Part shown: piece after piece, positions 11,668-22,608 of the stretch
How the letters are laid out: the number at the start of each line of letters is the position of its first letter
Position numbering within the stretch: position 1 is the stretch's first letter
NCBI GenBank assembly: GCA_004335835.1
Contig: RWJK01001950.1
Coordinates: 62,001 to 126,000, forward strand
DNA length: 64,000 nt
Direction: 5' to 3'
Origin: Scenedesmus sp. ARA3
Taxonomy: Eukaryota; Chlorophyta; Chlorophyceae; Sphaeropleales; Scenedesmaceae
Made by a program: the position numbers and the translations under genes
Notes under the pieces: model-generated
The model's database searches: none
Told to the model about the DNA's origin: nothing
What the model saw: the letters and a program-made list of their open reading frames with translations, nothing else

Positions 11668-14600
11668 GCCGCAACTTAGGCACATGCCTTCTGAAGCAGC
11701 AAACTCAATCACAAGATATGCTGCATGCAGCGGGGTAACATGTCTTCATAGGCTAGCACTGCGCTGTGTCTGCTTTCATAGGGTGCAAACCTACTTAGGT
11801 GTCCAAGTGAACCCCTGGTGACGCCCCTGTTTACTGGAACATGGGCTACAGCACCAGTGCTTCCAATGAGCACGCTGCTTACCTGCAGGTCTGTGCTCTC
11901 TGTGTTGTTGACTCGCTCCAGGACCTGCTGCTGCGGCATGAATCGTGCAATGGCAGAGACGAGCGAGGTCTTGCCCACTGCGGCGGGGCCCTCCAGCAGG
12001 ACAGGCATGTTGCAGGCAATGGCAGCCGCCACAGCCTGGGCTGTGGCACAGCGGCTGCCTGTCAGCACGTGCTCACATGACATCGCCTCGGCCAGGCCCT
12101 GCAGGTGGTCGAGGCCGGACAGGGCAGGCCCAGGGACCTGCAGGCAGCAGATGCAGCACAGCCACACCAGCAGCCTGCTTAGGCACAACCACGCTAAAAC
12201 AACACATGCAGTACAATGATCAACGTATGCCTGGCATATCAATAGTCACCGGTTCAGTACAATGAATTAATCATGCACCCAGGGTAGCAGATCACCCACA
12301 CTAACTCCAATCAGCATGCAGACCGACACACCCGCCGCCCACCTGCAGGACCTTCTGCAGCTCAGCACGCAGCCCTGCCACTGCAGCCTGGCCAGCTCTC
12401 ACCAGCTGCCCAGCCAAGCACAGGTCAAATGCTGCCAGTAGAGCCTCAGGCATTGGCAGCTGGTAGCGCATCTGCATGGCGTAGCAGCTGTCAAGCAGCC
12501 GCACATATGCACGCAGCGTCAGCGCTGGCACGTTGCCGCTGCTGCTGCGCTGCTGCACCCAGCACCTGACGTGCCGGCAAGCAGCAGCAACCGCCACTGC
12601 TGTGCCGGCTGCATCCGTGGCAGCGTCCACACACATTGCCTGGGCCAGCTGCTGCAGCTCTTGAGCAAACTCCTCATCGCTGCCCTCCAGAGGATCATCC
12701 AGCACCACAATGCTCAGCCGGTTGTACAGCGCAGGCGACAGCTCTGCTGACAGCACGCCAATGTCTGCCCTGCCCTGCTTGCTGGGTGGTGTCATGGTGG
12801 CCAGGAAGCGGAAGCTGGGCAGGCGCGGCAGCTGATCTGTGCAGCCCTGCTCGGTGACTGTCCAGATGGGTGGGCTCTCCAGCAGCGGGTTGAGCCGCTC
12901 CAGCACTGAGGCCTCAGCCTCGCCCAGGCCGTCCAGGCACAGCCAGCCGCCAGCCCTGAAGGCGGCAGTGACGGCGCCGTCCACCCAGACGATGGGGTCC
13001 TGGGGGCTGCTGCTGCTGCTGGTGCTGGTGGGGGCAGCACTGTCATGAGGAACAAACTGGCCAACAAGCGCTGACGGCTCCGTTTCTGCGGGGGATGCCA
13101 AGGGTAGGGCAGCGAGGCGTACAAATCAAATTGCAAGGGCGCAATCTGGGACAACCACTAGCCAAGCAAGGAATCAAGTGGAAGGTCTGCAAGCAGGGGT
13201 GGTTAGACAGCAACGGGACCCGCCCCCGATGGCAGTGCGCGTGCACTGCACATGCAGCCGACAGCAACTGCACACCATGACAGCATACATCTACTGCACA
13301 CGCAGCAGTGCAGGTATATATTGCGCCCGCATAACACACCCACTCACCAGGCGTCAGGTTGAACTGCTGCAGCTGCTCCCCCAGCAGCCAGGACAGGGCC
13401 CGCAGGCACTCCGACTTGCCGCTGCCATCCCTGCCCACCACCAGCAGCGGCTCAGCAGCCATCAGCGCCCGCCCAGCCACCTGCCAGGCCCTCAGGATGC
13501 GGCTGGTCAGCACAAAGGGCTTTGCAGGGTCTGGCTGCTGCAGCTGCAGGCCAGCCAGCTGAGGCGGCAGCTCCGTGCTGCCTGCTGCAGCGCCGCTGCA
13601 GACAGCTGCCAAGTTTGCTGCTGCCTGCTGCTGCAGGTTGAAGTGGCTGGCAAACGCTGCAGCAAGTGCTGACCTGGCATCTGCGTGACGCAGGCGGCTG
13701 CAATACAGATACAGCCCAATCCAGCCCGCCTGCTGCATGTCGCCTGCCAGTTCCAGCTGCTGCAGCTGCTGCAGCCAGTGCTGCAGCCAGCTCTGGTGCA
13801 CCTGGTAGACGCCATGCGCCTGCACAAAGTGTGCCTGTGATGTCAGCTGCACAACTGCGGCATGTGCTGCTGCAGCAGCCTGCAGCATCACCTCAGGCAG
13901 CTGCCGCGCTGTTTCTGTGTCTGTCAGGTTGTAGTGCTTGGTCGGCTGCCAGTGCAGTGCAGCAGTACCACCCAGTCGTACCGTCCTGCTGCCATCTTTG
14001 ATCGACACATCAAAGTCCATGCTGTCGCTGGCATTGCCAAGGGTGCTGCTCAGGGGTGGTGCAGGCCAGCCCTTTTCAGTCAGCAGCTGCGCCACCACTG
14101 CTCTGGCTGCAGCGGTACGGAACCTGGCTGCATACACGGCCCATGCTGTGTCTGACAGCAGCTGCTCTGACACTGCAGCCGTGCTAACAGCAGTCTGGTC
14201 AGGGCTATCAGCACCTGCAGTTGCCGCAGCGCTGCTGTCAGGTGCGTGCTGCTGCCCCAGCAGGATGTGTTTGGTCCACTTGATCAGCTCCCTGATGGAC
14301 ACCTCAGCATAAGCTGTCACCTGGAACAGCAGCAAAGTTAGCGGTTGGCAGCAGTAGTAGCAGCAGTGTTAGCACTCGCTCAACGCATCTCATGTGTAGT
14401 GCTATGCTGTCTGCCAGCTGCCGTCATCAGCCGTTGTCAAGTAAGCGAGTCATAGCATAGCCTGCCACTGCTGCTGCAAAGGTCCACTATGTTGTCAGTG
14501 CAGGCGCTCTGTCAACTTCAACTTTCGTCAGGCACCGCACGTGAAGCAAAAGTATGCCCAGCAGTCTTCACAGACACTATTAGTGTTATAACAAGTGTGA

Positions 14601-17600
14601 TGGCCTCACCTCCGGGAAGGAGCTGCTGGAGATCTTCTCTTGCACGGCACCGTGGAAGGCCACAAGCACGCGCGCAACCTCACACGCCTGCTGCCGCGCC
14701 AGCCCTCCCGCAGCCAGCTGTGCTGCCACCACCTGCTCCCACTCTGCTGCAGGCAGCTGCTGGAACATCACCGCAGCAAACCGGTTCACCAGCGCTGCCG
14801 ACAGGGCCTCCCTGCGGCCCTTGAAGAAGCCGGCGTTGGGGTTCTGGGTGGCGAAGAGGCGGAAGCCCGGGGCCTGCTGCAGCGTGATGATGGGCTGGGA
14901 GGCGCTGCTGGGGTTGTGCAGCGTGATCACCTGCAGAGAGCGTGTGGAGGCAGTTGAAGGCGGCAGCTTCAGACCCGGTTTGGAGCAGATCAGGCAAGCA
15001 ATAACACGCAGCATGGATGGCTGAGTTTGCAAGTTTGGCTGTGCTGCAAATAGCGCTCGCACACATCGACGGCGCCACATGAAAAGCAGCTTACACCCTA
15101 CCCAACAGATACGTGCGACACACGTAGCAGCACATAGCATGCAGAGTAGATGCGGGTGCAGTAATTCTGGATCGCTGCCGCTTCGCTGCCGCTTCGCTGC
15201 CGCTTCGCTGCCGCTTCGCTGCCGCGATAGTTACTGTGCATTAACACCTAATCGCCAAAATATGTACCATGTTATGCAAAGTGGTGTTCTGATTTGTACC
15301 ACACAAGCACCTGCATTACCAGCCAGCTCTGCTGCTCACCCCTGTGTCCAGCGCCTGCTCGATGCACTGCAGCACGTCATCTGGAGCCAGGTTCAGCTCG
15401 TCCAGCAGCAGCCAGTCACCAGCCACAAACGCAGCAGCAAACGGCTGCAGCTGGTGCTGCAGCACGAAGCCCTCGCCAGGGCCTGCTGCAGTGCCGCTGC
15501 TGCTGCCGTCAGCAGCACGAGCTGGCGCTGCCTTCATTACTACCCTGCCCATCAAGTCATCAGGAGTGATGGAGCTGGACATGTTGAAGCGCAGCAGGCG
15601 CTTGCCATGCCGCCGTGCTGCTTCATTCACAGTGGCTGACTTGCCAACACCTGTGGGGCCCTCCAGCAGCAGTGGCGCAGGGTTGTCAACCACATCAAGC
15701 ACCCTGCTGATGTTCTCAATGGTGGTCTCTGTTAACACCAGGCCGGCTGCATCAGCACCACTGCTGTTGTCTGCAAGATCCACAGTTGCGCTGGCTGACG
15801 CCTCTGTTATCGCCGGCAGACGCAGCTGCTTGGCACTGCTGCTGCTAGCTGCTGCCGTGGCTGTGGCCTTAGCTTTCTGTACATGTGTCTCCAGCAGGGT
15901 GGACAGCCGAGTGAAGTCTTCAGCACATGTGCGCTGCTTGCTGCGTTGCGCTGCCTGCTGCTCTGTGGAAAAGAACACAACAGCGTGGCTGCTGGCAGCT
16001 GCCTGCCTGCTGCTGCTCAGCTCAGACTGGGCCAGCACCTGCTGCACCTCATCCTCTGTGAACCCTGGCAGCAGCCGCAGCAGGCAGGCAGCAGCAGCTG
16101 CCGAGGTCGTGCTGTTGGCTGCTAGCAGCGCTGCCAGTGATGGCAGGTGCGCAGCTGTCACCTCAGCTCTGAGAGCTGCTGCCAGCCCTGCAGCCTGCCT
16201 GGCTGGGGTGTGCTGCTGCTGCTGCACCTGCCAACTTCCATACTCACTCAGTATGTCTGCAAGCTGTGCCAGCTGCACCTGAGCACCAGCACCAGCACCA
16301 GCAGCTGCTGCGTCGTTGCTGTCAGCTGTCGGTGACTGGATTGTTGTCACCAGCTGGGAGAACAGGTCTGCCAAGTACAAGCTGAGCCATCCACCCTGCT
16401 GCTCAGGCCGCAGCCCAGCAGCTGCATCCAGGTCATGCAGCAGCTGCAGCACTGCCCTCTGCTCCTTGGGCTGCAGGCTGCATGCTGCCAGGGTGCAGGC
16501 TGCCCCCGGCACGTGATTGGGCTGTTGGTCTGGAGCTGCGAGCAGTGTAGTGCTGTTCTGCAGTGGTGAGCTGCCATTGAACAAGCAGCGCTGCCCTGCT
16601 GCTGCTGCCAGATTGCTGTCAGGCACATGCGGCAGCAGCCGCACCAGCAGCAGCAGCATAGCCGGCCTGTCACTGGAGATGGCCGGTAGCTGCACTTCTG
16701 CAGGACAGTCATCGTCTGGCTGCCCAGCTGCTGCAAGGTGCAGCAGCAACCGCACTGCGCTGCAGTTGTTGTATGCAGCCACGGCTGCTAGGACAGACAG
16801 CGCTGCTGCTGCGCCTGTCATGTCCAGCAGCAGCTGCAGCACAGGAGCGAGTGGCAGCTGCATGTCATGCTGTAGCCAGAGAAGCTGCACTGCAGCTGCA
16901 GCAGCCGTGGAGGCTGTGTCTGGCCGCTGCGCAAGTGCATGTGCTGCTGCTGCCACTCCTGCTGCAGCTTGGCTGTCATTGACAGCAAGCTGCAGCAGCT
17001 GCAGCACTGCAAACCTGTGCATCTCCTGCTGCTGTTGCTGCTGCTCATCTTCTGTGCAGGGCACGTCAAGCTGGCACATAAGGCTACTGTACACTGCCCC
17101 CATCCCGCCATCAAGGGCCTGCAACAGTGCCAGCGCCAGCTGTGTTGTGTCTGCACTTGCTGAGCCGCCGCTGCCATCACAGCTTGCACTGGACAGCTGC
17201 TGCCGCGCTGCCAACAGCTGCACCAGCAGATCTGACAGCTGCCGAGTGGGCAGCTGCCGTGCATCGTCAGGGAAGCACTGCAGGCTGGAGCTGAGCAGCT
17301 GCAACACACCCTGCTGCTGCTGAGTGGGCAGGCCAACAACAGCCTCACATAAGCTGCTGCTGCTGCTGCTGCTGTTGCTGGCAACGTGACCAGTGGGTCC
17401 AAAGGGTGCTGCACTTGCTGCAGCTGGTGCTGTACCCAACATCCAGTGCCGCCGCAGCTGGGCATCCTGCAGCGGCCAGTGGCGGCCCACAACATCCATG
17501 AGCTGCTGCGCTGCGCTGCTGGGCAGGGGCTTGTGCAGCAGCAGCTGTGCTAGCTTGCCCAGCAGCGCTTGCTGCAGCTGCACTGGCAGTGGTGACCCTG

Positions 17601-19235
17601 CCCCAGGCTCTTGGAGGATGCCTTGGTCAACGCAGCTGATAGTAGCGCTGAAGAGTGGAGCGCACTTCACATCTGCTGCTGCTGCTGCTGCTGCTTGGCT
17701 GGCACCACCCCCTGCACTGTGCTCTACCAGCTGCATGATGCACTGCACGGCATGCTGCTGTTGCTGAAGCTCTGGCACAACAACAGAACTGGTTGTGTCC
17801 CTATCTGCATCTGGGCTGCACAGCTGCCGCAGCGCTGCCAGCAGCGACTGCATGTGCTGCGGCAGCTGCTGCGTGGGACTTCCTGCCAGCAGGCCTAGCA
17901 CCAGCTGATCTGGCGCGTAGCGGGGAGGGATGACGCCATCATGCACGGTCTGCCTGCTGCCATCGCCCCACACCACTGACACCTCACGCAATGCGCCGCG
18001 GCTAGCACTGCTGCTGTGGGCGTAGGTGAAGGAAGTGGCACCAACTGCACGCGACAGGTCCAATGGCGCTGTGACAGCTGCTGCTGATGGTGCTTCTGTG
18101 GCGCTGATAATGACGCGTGGCTTCAGCCAATGCAGCAGCAGCGGCTGCATGTTGACAGCTGGCACAGCCTGTGTCACACGCTGCTGCAGCTCAAGGGTGC
18201 TGCCTGTGTTGTGTGCGCCCACGACGAGCTGCTGTGCTAGGAAGCAAGCGCTGTCGATGCCACTGGCCGAGCTGCCTGGCGCATACTGCAGGACGTCCAG
18301 CAGTGCCTGCAGCCCAGGAGCGCTGCTGCTGTTGCTGCTGCTAGTGCCACTGCTGCCTTCCCTGCTAGCTGCTGCTGGCAGGGGCTTGAACGGGCACTTT
18401 GGGCCGCCCTTCATGTAGCCTGCTGTGCCAGCCTTGGCAGGCTGCTCGCTAGCAAGCCACTTTGCAGCAGCAGGGTCCCTGCTGTAGAAGCTGCAGGCTG
18501 CCAGGTCAGCAAGGAGGTGAGCCGCCAGCACCTGGAATCGGCCTTCTGGCTGACCAGCGCCTTGCGACAGCAGCTGCAGCATGTGCTGCAGCAGCTGCAG
18601 CAGTGTGAAGGTGCAGGGTGCTGTGCTGGCGCTGACTGTGGTGAGGATGGGGGCCAGGAAGGGGCGGAAGATGAACAGCAGCAGGTAGGTGGCGTCATCA
18701 AAGGAGAGGCCGGCATGGCCTAGGCTGTGCTGCAGCTTCTCCATGGCGGCTTTGGCCCCTGAGAGCTCCTGCTGGCTAGGGGCTATGCTGCTGCTGAGGG
18801 CGCTGGTGACTGCCTGCAAATCATACAGAAGGCAGCAGCATAAAGAATCCATCAGGGCCAAGAAGAAGGACATGAGATGTTAAGCCGCATGACCAAGACA
18901 AGGAATGTGGCAGCTGATGGGCACAAGCACAATCCTATCTTTGTCTACTGATTGACTGCTGCTGTGACTGGTGCGGCAGTGACCGAGCAGTGTTTGCTGC
19001 GGCTGTGCCATGTACCAGCAGAACGAGCAGCTGTGCTAGCTCTGCTGTGATGCAAGCACCACACATTGCCTGTGCAAACGACAACATTGGCCGCACTGTC
19101 CGTGAACTCACCCACAGAGAGCCATGGGCATCCTGCAGGGCAGCCAGGAACCTTGGCGCCTTGCCAGAGCCTGTGGACCAGCCAAGCAGCAGTACAGGCG
19201 GGTGAGATGGCAGCAGCAGTTCCAGACTAAGGCCG
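1..19235 (-). CDS. Giant multi-AAA+ ATPase, midasin/Rea1-like (AAA_5), partial at both ends
   Basis: Eighteen exons join in one frame, 5' to 3': 19235-19112, 18813-15340, 14930-14610, 14320-13348, 13085-12343, 12137-11883, 11623-11443, 11222-11101, 10770-10104, 9772-8450, 8130-7853, 7459-6450, 6126-5351, 5090-4921, 4604-4568, 4321-3831, 3532-2750, and 2497 to the window edge (about 4,740 codons). Every junction is GT-AG and every phase matches. Six AAA modules follow one another, with Walker A motifs such as GPTGVGKS, GPAAVGKT and GPPGIGKT, Walker B LLLDELNLA or LLLDEINLA, and sensor-1 strands FATQNP or FATMNP. These are hallmarks of the dynein-related AAA_5 class of midasin, the mechano-ATPase of pre-60S ribosome maturation. 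Against canonical midasin stand an N-terminal region above 1,000 residues and strict alternation of canonical and degenerate modules. A MIDAS/VWA domain, which would settle the matter, would lie outside the window. The start was not found: an exon ending at 19389 fits the phase but has no in-frame ATG. Confidence 0.85.
2750..5090 (-). other. AAA module 6 (partly degenerate), with a 37-nt exon
   Basis: Walker A GETCSGKT (4954-4977) is in exon 5090-4921. A 37-nt exon (4604-4568) supplies the next strand, QLVVINLTAETG, and ends in phase 1. Exon 4321-3831 opens ETSQLIGQWLP and then holds a ~130-residue Gln/Leu-rich insert before ISFVWVESLLVTAMREGHW. Walker B is VLLDNFNTAPPEVMERLN: the catalytic Glu is Asn, as in the last AAA module of midasins (LDN). 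Sensor 1 is NFRLFGTCNPG. The layout matches modules 2 and 4. Confidence 0.8.
5351..6800 (-). other. AAA module 5 (canonical)
   Basis: Walker A GPPGIGKT (6696-6720), then INFSANTTQEQLLGSFIP, FAWQDGVLVRAVRQGKW and Walker B LLLDEINLAPPEVLATV (near 6491-6520) lie in exon 7459-6450. After a phase-2 intron, exon 6126-5351 gives sensor 1 RIFATMNPASVGGGRSRLP and the arginine-finger segment RSVRNLF, then the lid with EFNLRDLIKVRDII. All catalytic positions are intact. Confidence 0.85.
6800..10300 (-). other. AAA module 4 (degenerate) with ~430-residue acidic insert
   Basis: The P-loop is GPTCFKSK (10171-10194), lacking the usual GKT/S. The exon ends VHLSPG in phase 1; the next (9772-8450) opens ETEGCDLIGQITP and then runs into a long Asp/Glu, Ala and Gln-rich stretch before the pore-side strand FIFRDGPVTRAAKAG in exon 8130-7853. 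The Walker B equivalent is LLLLEDFDGPSQAVTERLN and sensor 1 is FATVHQ. The insert occupies the helix-2 position, where Rea1/midasin is known to carry H2-alpha inserts in some modules. The lid region extends into exon 7459-6450. Confidence 0.75.
11101..12137 (-). other. AAA module 3 (canonical, most midasin-like)
   Basis: Three exons (12137-11883, 11623-11443, 11222-11101) encode Walker A GPAAVGKT (11967-11990), then VNNTESTDLQ|DYIGSYLP, FNEGPLLRCARLGHW, Walker B LLLDELNLA (near 11508-11535), and sensor 1 LRIFATQNS followed by RSRFLEVQ. The order and spelling match the midasin pattern of R-I-N-N-x-E-x-T-D-L-Q-x-Y-I-G. It is the best evidence that the gene belongs to the midasin branch of AAA_5. 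Confidence 0.85.
11624..11664 (-). repeat. CTG/TTG triplet tract before a minus-strand 3' splice site
   Basis: On the plus strand this is a CAG/CAA run; read on the transcribed minus strand it is CTG/TTG and leads into the acceptor of exon 11623-11443 of the AAA+ gene. The orientation follows the gene, not the chromosome. Confidence 0.85.
12343..13450 (-). other. AAA module 2 (degenerate)
   Basis: Walker A GRDGSGKS (13412-13435) is intact, but the Walker B position reads WLCLDGLGEAEASVLERLN, so the catalytic Asp-Glu pair is Asp-Gly. The second strand ends FNLTPG, a phase-1 intron follows, and the next exon opens ETEPSALVGQFVP. Sensor 1 is FRFLATMTPP. The module probably binds nucleotide without hydrolysing it. 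It carries a short Ser/Thr-rich insert just after VGQFVP, where modules 4 and 6 have long ones. Confidence 0.8.
14610..15760 (-). other. AAA module 1 (canonical)
   Basis: Walker A GPTGVGKS (15637-15660) is followed by RLLRFNMSSSITPDDLMGR and Walker B LLLDELNLA (15385-15411), all in the large exon. The next exon, 14930-14610, carries the sensor-1 strand FRLFATQNPNAGFFKGRRE and the arginine-finger region ALVNRF. All residues expected for ATP binding and hydrolysis are present. The intron between Walker B and sensor 1 (14931-15339) is in phase 0 and contains an 11-bp tandem repeat. Confidence 0.85.
15172..15226. repeat. 11-bp tandem repeat in intron
   Basis: About five copies of an 11-bp unit (CGCTGCCGCTT) lie in the intron between exons 18813-15340 and 14930-14610 of the AAA+ gene. 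This is a simple minisatellite with no coding role. Confidence 0.85.
15760..18813 (-). other. About 1,000-residue N-terminal region of the AAA+ protein
   Basis: Most of the single 3,474-nt exon codes for Leu/Ala/Gln-rich, probably helical sequence without recognisable domains. It is open throughout and joins in phase 0 on both sides, so it is coding despite low complexity. More complex islands occur near its start (THE LLLFIFRPFLAPILTTVS stretch) and near 17,930 (VSVVWGDGSRQTVHDGVIP). Known midasins have a far shorter region ahead of the first AAA module, so this is a lineage-specific extension or a mark of a different subfamily. An alpha-solenoid is possible; I see no clear repeat. Confidence 0.6.
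19112..19235 (-). other. Exon with degenerate N-terminal P-loop
   Basis: This 124-nt exon of the AAA+ gene encodes a hydrophobic strand followed by a P-loop look-alike, LLLGWSTGSGKAPRF (Walker A at 19157-19183). The residue after the P-loop lysine is Ala instead of Thr or Ser, and no Walker B follows, so ATP hydrolysis is unlikely. It lies about 1,050 codons before the first complete AAA module. It could be a relic of a further AAA module or a chance match. The exon joins the next one in phase 0 and needs two bases from an upstream exon. Confidence 0.6.
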
Positions 19236-19389
19236 CTAGACAAAAACCCCATCATGGTTTGGCCAAACCTGTGCAAGGCTTACGTACATGTCAAGGCCTG
19301 ACAAAGCAGCAAGAGCGCATGCATTTAGCCGTACTGCCCCGTACATTGATAAACATGCAGCACGCCTGCTATGTTACAACTGTCTCACC

Positions 19390-22300
19390 TGCTGTTGCTG
19401 CCGATGCGCGGGAGATGCCAGTGCTGCTGCCGACTCTGCTGCGCATGCTGCTGCTGGTGCTGCTTGCGCTGCTGGGCGGGCGGGCTGTGGATGCTGCCGT
19501 CCAGGCATGCGGCGTGCTGGAGGCGCTGGAGCCTGGCGTTGCTGGAGGGGTGGAGGTGGCAGCAGCAGTACGACAGTCCAAGGTACTGCCCATGATGCTG
19601 CTGCCAGGGGGTAGGGCGCTGCTGGCATCATCTGTCCCGGCAGAGGAGATGCTGCTAGCGTCATCTACAGCGGAGATGCTGCTTCTGCTCCTGCTTCTGT
19701 GGTGTTGCAGGCTGAGGCCTGGCTGGGGGCAAGACAGAGGCCTGCCTGGTGCAGGCGCCCGAGGTAAGCCACATGCATCCCCAGGCCTGCCCCTGTCTCT
19801 CCCACTGCTGCTGCAGCCCAAATGATGAGGTAGCTGACTCATGGCTACGCCATGATCGCAGCTGAGACGTGACACACGGGCAGAAGGGTCCTGCAGAGGC
19901 AGCGAGCAAGGAAACCCAGGGTCTGTCTGTAGGCGCGCTTTGGCACCCACCGCCTATCAAAAGAGAGTTTAGTTCCAAAAAAACAATATTGGCAAGTGCA
20001 GTGGCAGCAATGCGCACCTGTGCGCTATCAGGGTTTCTCAACGAGGGAAGCCAACACGCAAAAACGCCAGAGCATGGACGATATAGCAGAACGAAAGGGA
20101 AACAAATACATGACGGAGGCTTTCAGGAACGCAGCTGCCGCATTTAGTGCTTGCTGTGGAGCATCACAAAACAGCTAATCCGTGCTAGCACGTATAGCAG
20201 TTGCATGCGCATCGGCCCGGCGAACGCCGTTGACCGTGCACATTGGTCGAACACTCCATGACTGCAACCCAAAGTATGCGGTGGTTGGGTCAGCACACAG
20301 TACAGGCCGACCGCCCATGAATCGAAGCCTGCAAAGCCCGCGCCAAGGACCAAAGGCAGCACCCCAACCATCGACAGCTGGGCTGTGCAACCTCCATGCA
20401 ATCCGTGTTACGTGATACACATGCAGGAAAGCTCTAAATCCTAGATGTTCCAAACAGCGCAGGTGCCATGTCGTTGCCTGTACAAGAAGACTAGCTACAC
20501 ATAGTCTGCAGCAGGTGCACCAAGTGACAGCTGGGGCCCACAGTGTGGCACGGTACAGTGACTGCTGCTCATGCAAAGTGCATGCCAACTGCACTGATGC
20601 TATGTGCATTGAGCTGATATGCGTTCTTGCAATGAAACACAACCACCAGAAGGATTGGATTGAGAGAGTGCTACATTAGCTGCAGCTTGTCAAATACCAA
20701 GGTAGGTGTATTTGAATTCCAGGAATTGGCGCAATTAAAACGTGCTGCTGCTGAGAGCCTCTGGGCAGGCTACAACGACCAGAAGTCGGAAGTTGACAAG
20801 TAAAAATCTCTCACCTTTGGTGTGTGGCCCTCATCCTCTCGCCAGTGCTGAAACAAGGCAGGCCCCCGCTGCTGCTGCTGCTGTTCCCCAGCACTGGGTG
20901 GTACTGATGCTTGCAGCTGCATCCGGCACGACCACCCAGATGTGCCGCTTTTGTTGGTCAAGTTGAATTCAGAACCACCTCCTGGTGGTTGTTTAGGGGC
21001 CTGCAAGCTCCGTTCCATCCAGGCTGTACGTCTCCGGCGAGATCGACTGCATCTTCTTTGGCGATCCAATCTATCTATCATATGTTCGTGTCTACACTAG
21101 CGACCGCAGCCATGCACCGTATGCCCTCCAATGTCGCAGACAAAGTTACCGGGTGTCACCAGGGCCTGGTGACCAGGCATCGACCTAGATACACCGCAAG
21201 GCACCCCTTGTCCGCCCTCGACACAGTAGAGCTGTGGATTGCATATATACGACTATGAAATTCCAAATAGGTTTGAGCAGCAGGCGCATGGCTGTCTGCT
21301 GAACGTTTTGGCTGTGGATATCTTTACAGAGCTGTACAGTCCTTGCTTGGGGTGTTGCGTCTACATGATGCCCTGTTGCTTCACCAACAACAGAAATCGG
21401 CAAGGAAGTTTAAGCTTGAGCTAAAGGCTCCTTCACAGGCATGCGCCAGATAATATGTGCCTGCCACACAATACAGAGTTCTTTGAAGTGCCGCAGGGCT
21501 GATCATGACAGTCAGGGCTGCTGGCTTCAGGCAGGCCTGCCCAGCTGGCTGCAGCCTGCACTAAGCCAACAGCAACTATGCTGAGTTATAGGCATTTTGA
21601 AAGCTGTTTTACGTAGTCGCATGAACCTGGAAGGGGCATAGATATTTAGTTTTTGAGCTGCATATGTGTCGTATACACCAGCGAGGTTCCTAGATGGTTA
21701 CTAGTACTACGAGTTGCCCGTCATTGGATACTCGAAACGATGCCAGCACGTTGCAAACTCCATGGCCTTCGGTTGTACAGGGATGCCCAGCTGGGTAGCT
21801 TGCAAGCTGATGTTGTCACGCCTGGCAAGGTATGGTATGGGTCACTGAGTATTGGCCAGTGGCCAGCCCTCGCAGTTAGCCAGCCGCAAAGGCGATGCAG
21901 ATATTAGACCAGGTCTCTGCACAACCCATAGTCTTTGGGATGTACTGCACACGCAATTTCTGCTGTTACTTGCAGCACTACCAGTGGTTCAGGTCTAGCA
22001 GTGGAGCTTGGGACCAGGGTCCCAAGCAAAGCCTCAACTGCACACATGCTGTTGATGATGGCTGTGGTCTGAACACGTGATCATGCCGGACAATACGCCG
22101 TGATGCGGGTGACGAGCTCAACAGCATTGTTTCGTAGTATCGTGGGCAGTATCGCAAGATCGACGTGCAGCTATAGCCACGCTTGAAACATAGAGGCGTA
22201 CAGCAGTGGCATGCATGCAGGGCTGTGGAGGCCGGACGCTGCTTGGGAGGGAGAGCAGTAGTTGACAACAGCTGGCCACGACAGTATCTCAACTTGCTGC

Positions 22301-22608
22301 TCCAGGTGGGGGCTTGTGAGAGTTACACACTAACAAGCAAAGGTTGCTGGTAGCTGTAGTCTTCCAGCACAGCGATCAACGCTGATGAATGCTGTCAGGT
22401 GCATACACATGAGCTGGCCCATGTGTGTGTACTGCAGGAGGCGCTAGCACTGCATGTTCACACCTTTCGTTTCGCAGTCCATTTGTATACAGGTGCCACA
22501 GTTGTCCGCAGACGCTGTTCCTTTGCTCAGCACTCCAGCAACAGCAACAGCAGCAGGCAGAGCAGGAGCAGGCAGCGAGCAGTGCCAGCAGCGCTCAGCA
22601 CTGCAGCC
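19390..22608. other. Upstream region of the AAA+ gene and spacer to the ChAPs gene
   Basis: 19,390 to about 19,950 is still GC-rich and open in several minus frames and may hold the 5' exons of the AAA+ gene, but no model with a start codon was convincing. From about 20,000 to 22,400 the sequence is lower in GC, its ORFs are short and unrelated to any family I know, and no RNA gene was recognised. The two flanking genes are divergent, so both promoters should lie here; no TATA box stands out. Confidence 0.5.

Noticed and set aside
19389..19640. Candidate upstream exon of the AAA+ gene
   Set aside because: Its donor and phase fit the exon at 19235, but the frame has no ATG and the acceptor is ambiguous, so it is mentioned and not annotated.
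19124..19825. 233-codon plus-strand ORF with poly-Leu
   Set aside because: Overlaps the 5' region of the AAA+ gene, Leu runs come from CTG repeats, and no start or splice context supports it.
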